Part shown: positions 44,916 through 53,074 of the stretch, one piece after another
How positions within the stretch are numbered: the first letter of the stretch is position 1
Layout: every line of letters begins with the position of its first letter
Assembly (NCBI RefSeq): GCF_900114785.1
Contig: NZ_FOUG01000007.1
Span: 1 to 64,000, forward strand
Length of the DNA: 64,000 bases
Origin: Variovorax sp. OV329
Lineage (GTDB): Bacteria > Pseudomonadota > Gammaproteobacteria > Burkholderiales > Burkholderiaceae_C
Direction of reading: 5' to 3'
The notes under the pieces: generated by a model
Database searches by the model: none
Seen by the model: only the letters and a program-made list of their open reading frames with translations
Told to the model about the DNA's origin: nothing
Made by a program: the position numbers and the translations under genes

Positions 44916-45946
44916 GGGCGGCTTTCGGTCTTCGCCTGGGGCCGCTGCTGCGCGTCGAGCGCGATGCGCACGGTCGCGGGCATGCCAAGGCGCAGGCGGT
45001 CACCGGTGTCCTGCGCGAGCACGCGCACCTCGTAGACCAGGCTGCTGCGCAGTTCCTCGGTCTGCACCGTCTTGGGCGTGAACTCGGCCACCGAGGAGAT
45101 GAAGCCGATGCGCCCCTCGATGGGCTGGCCCGGCGCGCTGTCGGTGCTGATGCGGGCCGCCATGCCCGAGCGGATGCGCCCCAGGTCCGGCTCGGACACA
45201 TAGGCCCGCACCCACTTGGGGTCGGTGATGGCCAGCGTGTAGACCGGCCGCTGTGGCGAGGCCATGTCGCCCTGCTCCAGCAGGCGCGCGCGCACCACGG
45301 CGTCGATGGGCGCCTTCAGGGTCGACTCGGCGATCTGGTGCTCCAGCAGGGCCAGCCCGGCACGCGAGGATTCAAGCTGCGCCTGCGCCTGCGCGATGTC
45401 TTCCTTGCGCGGGCCGGTCACCACCAGTTGCGCCGCCTTGCGGGCGTTCTCCAGCTGCGCCTGCGCCACCTTGCGCCGGGCCAGCGCAGCGTCCGTGTCC
45501 TGCTGGCTGATGCCGCGCCCGCCGGTGCTCTGGCCGATGGACTGCAGGCGCTCGACCTGCTGCTGCGCCAGCCGCGCATCGGCTTCGGCGCCGGCCACCT
45601 GGGCGCGGGCCTGGGCGATTTCCTCGGGGCGGCTGCCGGTCTTGAGGCGGTCCAGCGCCTGCTGGCTGACGCCGATCTGCGCCCGCGCCTGGTCGGCGCG
45701 CAGCTGGAGGGTGCGCACGTCCAGCTCGCCCAGCACCTGCCCGGCCTTCACATGGTCGCCCTCCTCCACCGCCAGCCGGGCGATGCGTTCGCTGCCGTTG
45801 AAGGCCAGCGACACCTGCCGCAGGTCGACGTTACCGAACAGCACGATCTCGCTGCGCGCGGCCGGCTCACGCTGCAGCCACCAGGCCAGGGCGGCGGCAC
45901 CGGCCAGGAGGATGACGGCACCGGCGATCAGAGGCTTCTTGTTCAT
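44912..45946 (-). CDS. HlyD-family periplasmic adaptor (YbhG-like)
   Basis: A 344-residue membrane-fusion protein. An N-terminal membrane anchor (LIAGAVILLAGAAALAWWL) is followed by a lipoyl/barrel segment (GDHVKAGQVLGELD), a long coiled coil (residues about 80-200, repeated Ala/Gln/Leu heptads) and the beta-barrel. It links the ABC-2 pump to the outer-membrane channel. It is the first gene of the operon and divergent from the TetR gene, with a dyad operator between. Confidence 0.92.
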   Translation of the reverse strand: MNKKPLIAGAVILLAGAAALAWWLQREPAARSEIVLFGNVDLRQVSLAFNGSERIARLAVEEGDHVKAGQVLGELDVRTLQLRADQARAQIGVSQQALDRLKTGSRPEEIAQARAQVAGAEADARLAQQQVERLQSIGQSTGGRGISQQDTDAALARRKVAQAQLENARKAAQLVVTGPRKEDIAQAQAQLESSRAGLALLEHQIAESTLKAPIDAVVRARLLEQGDMASPQRPVYTLAITDPKWVRAYVSEPDLGRIRSGMAARISTDSAPGQPIEGRIGFISSVAEFTPKTVQTEELRSSLVYEVRVLAQDTGDRLRLGMPATVRIALDAQQRPQAKTESRP

Positions 45947-46144
45947 TCGATTGATCCTGAAGAGATGCGCCTGGGAGATGCGATGGCCAGTCCGCTCGGG
46001 CGCGCAAGCTGGATGCCGGGGGCTTCCATCTTGGGGACTGCGCGTCATCACCGGTTTCGTCTGTGTCCCAGCCTTGCATGCTGGATTTGCCTGGCGCCGG
46101 TTGTGGGCGAAGTTTGGAAGCGATAGACTGCATGATATCGAATC

Positions 46145-46158
46145 TGAATTCAAATTCA
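46145..46158. promoter_or_regulatory. TetR operator candidate
   Basis: TGAATT (46145-46150) and AATTCA (46153-46158) are perfect complements around two bases, 20 bases before the TetR gene start and in the divergent gap to the HlyD gene. The position and AT-richness fit autoregulation and repression of the exporter operon. Confidence 0.55.
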
Positions 46159-46178
46159 AATAAATTTCTCGCAGTCAG

Positions 46179-46931
46179 ATGAAACCCGCCATCCCTCCCA
46201 AGAAGCGCGCACCGGCGAAGAAGGCGCAAGCATCCGCCGCGCCGGCCCGCAGCCCGCGCCCCGGCGGCCAGGCCACGCGCCAGCACCTGCTGGAGACGGC
46301 CGGCCAGGTCTTCGCCGAGCGCGGCCTCGCCGAAGGCACCACCAAGGAAATCGCCCAACGGGCCGGCACGCCCATGGCCTCCATCAACTACCACTTCGGC
46401 AGCCGCGAAGGTCTGTACGAGGCGGTGCTCATCGAGGCGCATCGCCAGATCCTCAGCCTGGACGAACTGCTGGCCGTCACGCAGAACCCGGACGCCACGC
46501 CGCACGACAAGCTGCGCACGGTGCTCGGCCGCGTGCTGGGCATGTCCGCCGGACGCGGCGTGCCCTGGGGCTACCGCGTGATGGTGCGCGAGGTGTTCTC
46601 GCCCTCGGCCCTGCTGCCGGTGATGGTGGAGAAGGCCGTGCGGCCCAAGGCCGCGGCGATGCGCGGGCTGATGGCGCAGGTGCTGGGCCTGCCCGACACG
46701 CACCCGGCCGTGCAGCGCGGCGTGGCCTTCGTGGTGCTGCCCGCGATCATGATGCTGGTGGCGCCGCGAGAAAGCCTGCTGCGCGTGCTGCCGGCCCTGG
46801 CGCAGGACCCGCAGGGCCTGCAGGAAGACCTGATCCGCTACGTCATGGCCGGCCTGGACGCCCTGGCCGCGGCCCATCGCAGCGCGCCTGCATCCAAGTC
46901 CAGGGCTGCGACGGCACGCCGCCGCGCCTGA
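46179..46931 (+). CDS. TetR-family repressor (CecR/YbiH-like)
   Basis: A 250-residue TetR regulator. The basic N-terminal tail is followed by the helix-turn-helix TKEIAQRAGTPMASINYHFG. The C-terminal domain resembles DUF1956-type CecR, matching the family that controls ybhG-ybhFSR in enterobacteria. It is divergent from the five-gene exporter and very likely controls it through the dyad at 46145-46158. Confidence 0.92.
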   Translation: MKPAIPPKKRAPAKKAQASAAPARSPRPGGQATRQHLLETAGQVFAERGLAEGTTKEIAQRAGTPMASINYHFGSREGLYEAVLIEAHRQILSLDELLAVTQNPDATPHDKLRTVLGRVLGMSAGRGVPWGYRVMVREVFSPSALLPVMVEKAVRPKAAAMRGLMAQVLGLPDTHPAVQRGVAFVVLPAIMMLVAPRESLLRVLPALAQDPQGLQEDLIRYVMAGLDALAAAHRSAPASKSRAATARRRA

Positions 46932-47079
46932 ACTGCCCACGCCCGGGCAAGTCCCGGAATGCGGACCTACCGAGCGGCCACAATCGCGGGCTCCCCGGAA
47001 TCCCCGCGCCCATGACCGCCCTCAGCACCGCTTTCCCGTTCCGACTCCCCTCCCCGACCCGCCGGCACAAGGTCCCCGC

Positions 47080-48012
47080 GTGAGCGCCGCGAGCGCAACG
47101 CGCGGCACCGCCGCGCCGCTGGCCGGCATCGACCTGGCCTCCGCCCTGGGCGTGGTGCTGATCTGGGGCCTGAATTTCGTGGCGATGAAGGTGTCGCTGC
47201 ACGACTTCACGCCCTTCCAATTGGGCGCGGCGCGCTACCTGCTGGCGGCTTTTCCGCTGGTGTTCTTCATCCGGCGGCCGCAGCTGCCGATGCGCTGGCT
47301 GGTCTACTACGGGCTGGCGCAGGGCGTGGGCCAGTTCGGCCTGCTCTTCACGGCCCTGCAGGCAGGCATGACGGCGGCGCTGGCCTCGGTGGTGATGCAG
47401 ACGCAGGTCTTCTTCACGGCGCTGCTGGGCATGGCCCTGCTGCACGAGCGCATCGCCGGCCCGCTGCGCGCCGGCCTCGCGCTGGCCGCGCTGGGCCTGG
47501 GCTGCTTCGCCATCAACTACGTGGCGGGCAGCGGCGGCGCCACCACCGCGCTGGGGCTGGCGCTCAACCTCGGCGCCGCGGCCATGTGGGCCAGCTCGAA
47601 CATCATCGCGCGCAAGGCGCAGCAGGCGCATCCGCACTTCGATGCGCTGCAGTTCGTGGTGTGGAGCAGCCTGGTGCCCATCGTGCCCTTCATCCTGATG
47701 AGCTTCCTGTTCGATCCGCCGGCCACGCGCTGGCAGTGGATGCATGCCGGCGCGGGCAGTTGGGCCGGCGCGGCCTACCTGGCCTGGCTGGCCACCGTGC
47801 TGGCCTACGCGATGTGGACGGGCCTGTTCAAGCGGCACCCTGCCAATCGCGTGGCACCCTTCAGCCTGGGCGTGCCCATCGTCGGGCTGGCGGCGGGCAT
47901 GGGGCTGCTGGGCGAGCAGATCAGCACCTGGCAATGGGCCGGCATCGGCTTCGTCGTTGCGGCCCTGCTGGCGGTGATGTTCGGCGGGCGCTGGGCAGCC
48001 CGGCGCGGCTGA
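47080..48012 (+). CDS. EamA-family (DMT) exporter
   Basis: A 310-residue inner-membrane transporter with two EamA repeats and about ten helices (WGLNFVAMKVSLHDF, then LNLGAAAMWASSNIIARKAQ). The start is GTG at 47080; an ATG 69 bases earlier reads a 23-codon frame that stops just inside the gene, so it is not the start. It is convergent with the hemerythrin gene, 3 bases apart. Exporters of this type move metabolites or amino acids; substrate unknown. Confidence 0.88.
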   Translation: MSAASATRGTAAPLAGIDLASALGVVLIWGLNFVAMKVSLHDFTPFQLGAARYLLAAFPLVFFIRRPQLPMRWLVYYGLAQGVGQFGLLFTALQAGMTAALASVVMQTQVFFTALLGMALLHERIAGPLRAGLALAALGLGCFAINYVAGSGGATTALGLALNLGAAAMWASSNIIARKAQQAHPHFDALQFVVWSSLVPIVPFILMSFLFDPPATRWQWMHAGAGSWAGAAYLAWLATVLAYAMWTGLFKRHPANRVAPFSLGVPIVGLAAGMGLLGEQISTWQWAGIGFVVAALLAVMFGGRWAARRG

Positions 48013-48015
48013 GCC

Positions 48016-48603
48016 TCAGGCCGGCACTTCCGGCCCCAGGCCGATGGGCGCCGGCACCTGGTTGACGATGCGGCTGAACAGCTGCCGGTATGCCTCCTCC
48101 GGCTCGGCCCCGGCCAGCGCGTCGCGGTTGGTGCTGAAGGCGGCGTCGAGCTCGTCCCAGTCATCGTGCGTGAGCACCCGCATGGCCAGCGGCAGGATCT
48201 CCCGCTCCTCCAGCGCCATGTGCGCCAGGTAGAAGTCGACGTATCGCTCCATCGCCGCCTCGAAGGCCTCGCGGCGCGATTCGCCCATGATCTCGAAGGC
48301 CAGCAGCGCGTGCTCCACGTTGCGGATCTTGCGCTCGCCACGGTCGTGGTCGTCGTCCAGCCGGTCCAGCAGCTCGCGTGAAATCGGCGTGCGCGCGCGC
48401 AGCTTGGGAAAGAGCAGCTCCGATTCCTTGCGGTGGTGCCGCTTCTCGGGAAACTCGTCCACGTAGAACAGCATCGCGCGCAGGGCCGCGAAGTCCGGCA
48501 GGCTGCCCTTGCGCCGGTGCTCGGCCAGCAGCATCCGGATGGAACGCAGCATGGCCGAGAGGGCCGCGTGTTCGTTGCGGATGATCTGGATGGTCTCTTG
48601 CAT
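48016..48603 (-). CDS. Hemerythrin HHE domain protein
   Basis: A 195-residue protein with a hemerythrin-like four-helix bundle. Di-iron ligand histidines and acids are visible in NEHAALSAMLRSIRML, LAEHRR, RHHRKESELLFPKL and YLAHMALEEREILPLA. ATG at 48603; earlier in-frame residues look non-conserved. It probably senses or buffers O2, NO or iron stress. It stands next to universal stress proteins and a Crp/Fnr regulator, and the upstream gap holds an FNR-like box. Confidence 0.9.
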   Translation of the reverse strand: MQETIQIIRNEHAALSAMLRSIRMLLAEHRRKGSLPDFAALRAMLFYVDEFPEKRHHRKESELLFPKLRARTPISRELLDRLDDDHDRGERKIRNVEHALLAFEIMGESRREAFEAAMERYVDFYLAHMALEEREILPLAMRVLTHDDWDELDAAFSTNRDALAGAEPEEAYRQLFSRIVNQVPAPIGLGPEVPA

Positions 48604-48654
48604 GGCGCGCTCCGTGGTGGGCCGCCAGTGTTGCCCGAACCGCGCCTGCGGACT

Positions 48655-48668
48655 TTGCGCCACATCAA
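48655..48668. promoter_or_regulatory. FNR/Anr-like box (hemerythrin / stress-protein gap)
   Basis: TTGCG-CCAC-ATCAA, two mismatches from the TTGAT-N4-ATCAA consensus, between the divergent hemerythrin and universal stress protein genes. Confidence 0.45.
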
Positions 48669-48730
48669 ACCGGCGCCCATACTATGTGCTGATACTGGGT
48701 CATCCTTCATCCAACCCCGAGAGGAGTGCC

Positions 48731-49276
48731 ATGCCGATCTACCAACGAATCCTTGTTCCGCTCGATGGCAGCGAGACCTCGCAACTGGGTCTGCAGGAAG
48801 CCATTCGCCTGGCGCAGACGACGCAGGGAGAGCTGCGCCTCTTCCACGTCATCGACGACCTCTCCTTCGCCCTCGCCATGGACGCCTACGCCGGCCAGGC
48901 CGCCGACTGGATCGGCACCCTGCGCGAGACCGGCGCGAGGCTGCTGGAGGAAGGCCGGCGCATCGCCGAAGCCGCGGGCGTCAAAGTGAGCGTGGTGCTG
49001 CACCAGAGCTACAACGACAAGCTGCCCGATGCGGTCGCGGCCGAGGCCCGCCGCTGGCCCGCCGAGCTGATCGTGGTGGGCACGCACGGTCGCCGCGGCT
49101 TCGGCCGGCTGGTGCTGGGCAGCGGCGCGGAGAACATCCTGCGCTCGGCCCCGGTGCCGGTGCTGCTGGTGCGACCGGCCGAGGAGGCCGTTGCGCAAAA
49201 GGCCGGTGAGGCCGGTGCGCAGCACGAGCGCGTCAGCCTGCCCTCGGGCGCCCTGTCGATCGAACGCTCCTCCTGA
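48731..49276 (+). CDS. Universal stress protein
   Basis: A 181-residue UspA-family protein. It starts MPIYQRILVPLDGSETS and has the ATP-binding GTHGRRGFGRLVLGSGAENIL near residues 117-136 and the VPVLLVRP end. The remaining 35 residues are a non-conserved tail. ATG at 48731 follows GAGGAG. The upstream gap has an FNR-like box, in line with the oxygen-response context. Confidence 0.92.
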   Translation: MPIYQRILVPLDGSETSQLGLQEAIRLAQTTQGELRLFHVIDDLSFALAMDAYAGQAADWIGTLRETGARLLEEGRRIAEAAGVKVSVVLHQSYNDKLPDAVAAEARRWPAELIVVGTHGRRGFGRLVLGSGAENILRSAPVPVLLVRPAEEAVAQKAGEAGAQHERVSLPSGALSIERSS

Positions 49277-49290
49277 AAGCCCGCCTTGCC

Positions 49291-49309
49291 ATGGCGCTCA
49301 GTGCGCCAT
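49291..49309. terminator. Bidirectional hairpin between convergent stress genes
   Basis: ATGGCGC (49291-49297) and GCGCCAT (49303-49309) form a perfect 7-bp stem with a 5-base loop, overlapping the end of the tandem universal stress gene at 49298. It could terminate transcription from both sides, though no T-run is evident. Confidence 0.4.
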
Positions 49310-50143
49310 GAGCACCGGCACGGTCATCTGGCGCAGGATGCTGCGGGTGGTGCCGCCCAGCACCAGCTCGCGCAGGCGCGAGTGGCCGTAGCCGCCCATC
49401 ACCAGCAGGTCCACGTCCAGGTCGGCCACGTGCGAGAGCAGGGTGTCGGCCACGCCGCGGTTGCCGACCGCGTCCTCGGCCTCGGCCGGCACGCCATGGC
49501 GGCGCAGGTAGGTGAGCACCTCGGGCAAGGTGAGCTGCAGGCCGGGCTCGGCCGCGGTCCTGGCCGGGCGGCAATGGATCAGCGTCACCTTCTGCGCGTG
49601 CGCCAGTGCGGGCAGGGCCGCGTGCAGCGCCACCGCCGATTCGCGCGAGCCGTCCCAGGCCGCCAGCGCGTGCCGCGGCACCGCGCGGAACTGGCCCGCA
49701 TGCGGCACCAGCAGGATCGGCCGGCCCACGTCCATCAGCACGCGCTGCGGCAGGTCCACCGGCTCCATGTCGCCGGTGTCGCGGCTGTCGTACTGGCCCA
49801 GCACCACCAGGTCGGCACTGCGTCCGTGCAGCACCAGTGAATCGGCTGCCGCACCGTCGACCACGAAGAGCTCGTGCGGCGGACCGTCGGGCACGTCGAG
49901 CTGGCGGTGGAAGGCCCGTCCCACGCGCTCGGCTCGCTCACGCAGGTAATGGGCCGATTGCCGGATGAAACCCGCGCCGCCGGGCGCGATGGCATCGGCC
50001 GGCATGCGGCCGTCGTAAAGCCCGCTGGGTAGCAGGCCGCTCAGATGTGCGCCATGAAGCCGCGCCCAGGCCGCCGCCAGCCCCACGCGCGCGGTGCAGC
50101 GGTGCGAGGTGTCCAGGTGCACGAGGATGGTCTTGTAGCTCAT
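49298..50143 (-). CDS. Tandem universal stress protein
   Basis: A 281-residue protein with two Usp domains (about 1-140 and 150-281). The second carries the ATP-binding MGGYGHSRLRELVLGGTTRS segment near residue 250. The first has YKTILVHLDTS at the N terminus and a weaker second motif. ATG at 50143. It is convergent with the single-domain Usp gene and divergent from the OmpR-type regulator at 50282, across a gap with a good FNR-like box. Confidence 0.9.
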   Translation of the reverse strand: MSYKTILVHLDTSHRCTARVGLAAAWARLHGAHLSGLLPSGLYDGRMPADAIAPGGAGFIRQSAHYLRERAERVGRAFHRQLDVPDGPPHELFVVDGAAADSLVLHGRSADLVVLGQYDSRDTGDMEPVDLPQRVLMDVGRPILLVPHAGQFRAVPRHALAAWDGSRESAVALHAALPALAHAQKVTLIHCRPARTAAEPGLQLTLPEVLTYLRRHGVPAEAEDAVGNRGVADTLLSHVADLDVDLLVMGGYGHSRLRELVLGGTTRSILRQMTVPVLMAH

Positions 50144-50210
50144 GGCCGGCTCCAGGCGATGCGCGATTGCGCCGTCTCGCGCATGGTGCGCCCGTGGCGC
50201 CCCTCAGGTC

Positions 50211-50224
50211 TTGACGGGGATCAA
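50211..50224. promoter_or_regulatory. FNR/Anr-like box (stress protein / response-regulator gap)
   Basis: TTGAC-GGGG-ATCAA, one mismatch from TTGAT-N4-ATCAA, midway between the divergent tandem stress-protein gene and the response-regulator gene. With the weaker box at 48655 it suggests control by the adjacent Crp/Fnr protein or a genomic homologue. Confidence 0.6.
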
Positions 50225-50281
50225 GCCCGCCGGGGCCGTCCTCCGTTGAAGGGGTGCGAGGCCCCGACTACCATCGACCGC

Positions 50282-51016
50282 GTGAGCACCCTCCCCACGC
50301 ACATCGCAGTCCTCGACGACGAATCCGACATCACCCAGCTCCTGGCCAGCTACTTCGGCGGCCACGGCTTCCGGGTCAGCCAGTTGCACACGCGCTCGGC
50401 GCTGATGGACCTCATGGCCGACGACACGCCGCAACTTGTGCTGCTCGACCTGGGCCTGCCCGGCGACGACGGCTTCGCCATCGCCCGCCAGTTGCGCGAG
50501 CACTGGCATTGCGGGCTGGTGATCGTCACCGGCCGGGGCGACCCGGTGGACAAGGTGGTGGGCCTGGAGGTGGGCGCGGACGACTACGTGACCAAGCCCT
50601 TCGACCTGCGCGAGCTGCTGGCTCGCGTGAAGGCCGTGCTGCGCCGCATTGCGCCGCCGGCGAGCTCGAACACGGTAGCCCCGGAGCCGGCGCGCAACAT
50701 CCTGCGCTTCGCCAACTGGTCGCTGGACACCGCCGCGCGCCGCCTGCTGGATGCTCAGGGCGAGGAGGTGCCGCTGACCACCGGCGAGTTCGACCTGCTC
50801 TGCGCCCTGGCCACGCACCCGGGCCGCGTGCTGTCGCGCGACTTCCTGCTGGAGCACACGCGCGGGCGCGACGGCGGCCCCTTCGACCGCACCATCGACG
50901 TGCAGATCGGCCGGTTGCGGCGCAAGGTGGAAGCCGACCCCAACAACCCGCAGATCATCAAGTCGGTGCGGGGCGCGGGCTACATCCTGGTGCCCAGGGT
51001 CGAGGCCGGCGCATGA
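50282..51016 (+). CDS. OmpR-family response regulator
   Basis: A 244-residue regulator. The receiver holds the phospho-acceptor in LVLLDLGLPGDDG and the switch Lys in YVTKPFDLRELLARV. The C-terminal winged helix has LTTGEFDLLCALATHPGRVL and VRGAGYIL. The start is GTG at 50282. Its stop overlaps the hybrid kinase start as ATGA, so the pair is a co-translated two-component system. An FNR-like box lies about 60 bases upstream of the start. Confidence 0.92.
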   Translation: MSTLPTHIAVLDDESDITQLLASYFGGHGFRVSQLHTRSALMDLMADDTPQLVLLDLGLPGDDGFAIARQLREHWHCGLVIVTGRGDPVDKVVGLEVGADDYVTKPFDLRELLARVKAVLRRIAPPASSNTVAPEPARNILRFANWSLDTAARRLLDAQGEEVPLTTGEFDLLCALATHPGRVLSRDFLLEHTRGRDGGPFDRTIDVQIGRLRRKVEADPNNPQIIKSVRGAGYILVPRVEAGA

Positions 51017-53064
51017 ATTCCGCGCCCCCGACCGGCGCGCTGCCGGGGCTGGAGGACGGTGCGGTCTACCGCTCGCTCTTCGGCGCCTATCCCGACGGCC
51101 TCCTGCTGGTCGACCTGCAGGGCGTGATCCGCCTGGCCAACCCGGCGGCCTGTGCCCTGCTCGGCTACGAGCCCGGCCAGCTCGCCGGCGTGCCGGTGGA
51201 GCCACTGGTGCCCGACGCCATCCGCCCGCGCCACGCCGCCTACCGCGAAGCCTATGCCAAGGCGCCGCGCGCGCGGCCCATGGGCACGCAGATGGAGCTG
51301 GTGGCGCGCCGGCGCGACGGCAGCGAGGTGATGGTGGAGATCGCCCTCAGTCCGCTGCAGGACCATGGCCTGCCCTACGTGGTGGCCGCCATGCGCGGCG
51401 TGGCCGAGTACCCGCGCGTGAAGCAGGCCCTGCAGCGCGCCCGCTACGCGGAGCACCTGGCGCAATTCGGCCGCCTGGCCGTGGATGCGCGCGACGCGCA
51501 GCCCCTGCTGGAACGCGTGCCGGCCATCGCGGCGCAGGCGCTGCAAGTGGAATCGGTCGCGATCCTGCTGCTGGGTCATGACGGGCAGGACCTGCAGGTG
51601 CGCGCCGGTGTCGGCCTGCTGCCGCACGAGGGGCCGGGCAAGCGCCTGCGGCTGGAGGCCGGCTCCGCCGCAGCGGAGGTCATCGCCAGCGGCAGCCCGG
51701 TGCGCGTGGATGCTGCGGGCCTGTCGCCGCCGCACCGCACCGAGGGACTGCAGGCCGAACTTAGCGTGCCGCTCACCGACCGCGGGCGCCGCATCGGCCT
51801 CATGGTGGCGCGCTCGCAGGCGGCAGGCCGCTTCGGCGACGAGGAGTCGCGCTTCCTCGAATCACTGGCCAGCCTGCTGGCCACCGTGCTGCAGCGAAGC
51901 AGCACCGAGGAAGCGCTGCACCATGCGCAGCGGCTCGAATCGGTGGGCCAGCTCACCGGCGGCGTGGCGCACGACTTCAACAACCTGCTCACCGTGATCT
52001 CGGGCAACCTGCAGGTGCTGGAAGACCTGCCCGTGCACGACAGCGAGCCGGCACTCGCGCAAAGCGTCGCCAGCGCGATGCGGGCCACGCGACGCGGCGC
52101 GGAACTGACCGCCAAGCTGCTGGCCTTCTCGCGCAGGCAGGTGCTGCAGCCCAGCACGGTGGACGTCGCCGCGCTGCTGCGCTCGCTCACCGACATGCTG
52201 CGCCGTACGCTGGACCAGCGGGTGTCCATCGCGCTGGACGCGCAGGCGATGCACTGCCTGGCCGACCCGATGCAGCTGGAATCGGCGCTGCTGAACATCG
52301 CCATCAATGCGCGCGATGCCATGCCGCAGGGTGGTCGCCTGGCGTTCTCCTGCCGCCCGGCGCAGGTGCTGCCGGCCGCGCTGGCATCGGAGGAAGACGG
52401 TGCCACGTCACCCACACAAGGCTACGTGGCCATCGCCATCACGGACGATGGAAGCGGCATGAGCGAGGAGGTCCGCGAGCGCGCCTTCGAGCCCTTCTTC
52501 ACCACCAAGGAAGCCGGGCGAGGCACGGGGCTCGGGCTGTCCACCGTGTACGGCTTTGCCAGGCAGTCGCGTGGCGGCGTGGACATCGACAGCGCACCGG
52601 GCGCCGGTACCACGGTCACGCTGTACCTGCCGCGCACGCTGCCCGTCGCGAGGTCGCCCGCTCCTGAACCGCCGGCCGGCAAGCCGGCGAAGCTGCCCCC
52701 GGGCCTGCACGTGCTGCTGGTGGAAGACGATGCCGAAGTCCGCCGCGTGGTCGAAGGATTCCTGGTGTCGCTGAATTGCGAGCTGCATGGCTGCGCCACC
52801 GCGGAGGAGGCGCTGGCGGTGCTCGATTCCGACGAGGCGGTCGACCTGCTGCTGTCCGACGTGGTGCTGGGCCCCGGCATGCGAGGCACCGAACTGGCGG
52901 AGGTGGCCCGCGCTCAGTTGCCGGGCCTGCCGGTGCTGCTGATGTCGGGCTACACCAGCGGCCTCGTGGACGAAGCCAGCGCCTGGGAGCTGCTGTCCAA
53001 GCCCTTCACCAGCGGCGAGCTGGAACAGGCTTTGTTGCGCGCGCTGGCCGCGGCTTCGTCCTGA
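51013..53064 (+). CDS. PAS-GAF hybrid sensor histidine kinase with receiver domain
   Basis: A 683-residue soluble-looking hybrid kinase. A PAS domain lies at about 20-135 (GAYPDGLLLVDLQGVIRLAN). A GAF-like domain spans about 150-300. The HisKA site is VAHDFNNLLTVISGN and the ATPase domain has LLNIAINARDAMPQGG, TDDGSGM and GTGLGLSTV. A C-terminal receiver follows (VLLVEDDAEVRRVVEG; Asp in LLLSDVVLGPGMRG). No transmembrane segment is obvious, so it likely senses an intracellular signal such as redox or oxygen. It is coupled to the upstream regulator and convergent with the Crp/Fnr gene. Confidence 0.92.
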   Translation: MNSAPPTGALPGLEDGAVYRSLFGAYPDGLLLVDLQGVIRLANPAACALLGYEPGQLAGVPVEPLVPDAIRPRHAAYREAYAKAPRARPMGTQMELVARRRDGSEVMVEIALSPLQDHGLPYVVAAMRGVAEYPRVKQALQRARYAEHLAQFGRLAVDARDAQPLLERVPAIAAQALQVESVAILLLGHDGQDLQVRAGVGLLPHEGPGKRLRLEAGSAAAEVIASGSPVRVDAAGLSPPHRTEGLQAELSVPLTDRGRRIGLMVARSQAAGRFGDEESRFLESLASLLATVLQRSSTEEALHHAQRLESVGQLTGGVAHDFNNLLTVISGNLQVLEDLPVHDSEPALAQSVASAMRATRRGAELTAKLLAFSRRQVLQPSTVDVAALLRSLTDMLRRTLDQRVSIALDAQAMHCLADPMQLESALLNIAINARDAMPQGGRLAFSCRPAQVLPAALASEEDGATSPTQGYVAIAITDDGSGMSEEVRERAFEPFFTTKEAGRGTGLGLSTVYGFARQSRGGVDIDSAPGAGTTVTLYLPRTLPVARSPAPEPPAGKPAKLPPGLHVLLVEDDAEVRRVVEGFLVSLNCELHGCATAEEALAVLDSDEAVDLLLSDVVLGPGMRGTELAEVARAQLPGLPVLLMSGYTSGLVDEASAWELLSKPFTSGELEQALLRALAAASS

Positions 53065-53074
53065 TGCGGCCTGC

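Noticed and set aside
47011..47082. Upstream ATG as start of the EamA exporter at 47080
   Set aside because: It reads in another frame and stops after 23 codons just inside the exporter gene, so it cannot be the exporter start. A leader peptide is possible but unsupported.
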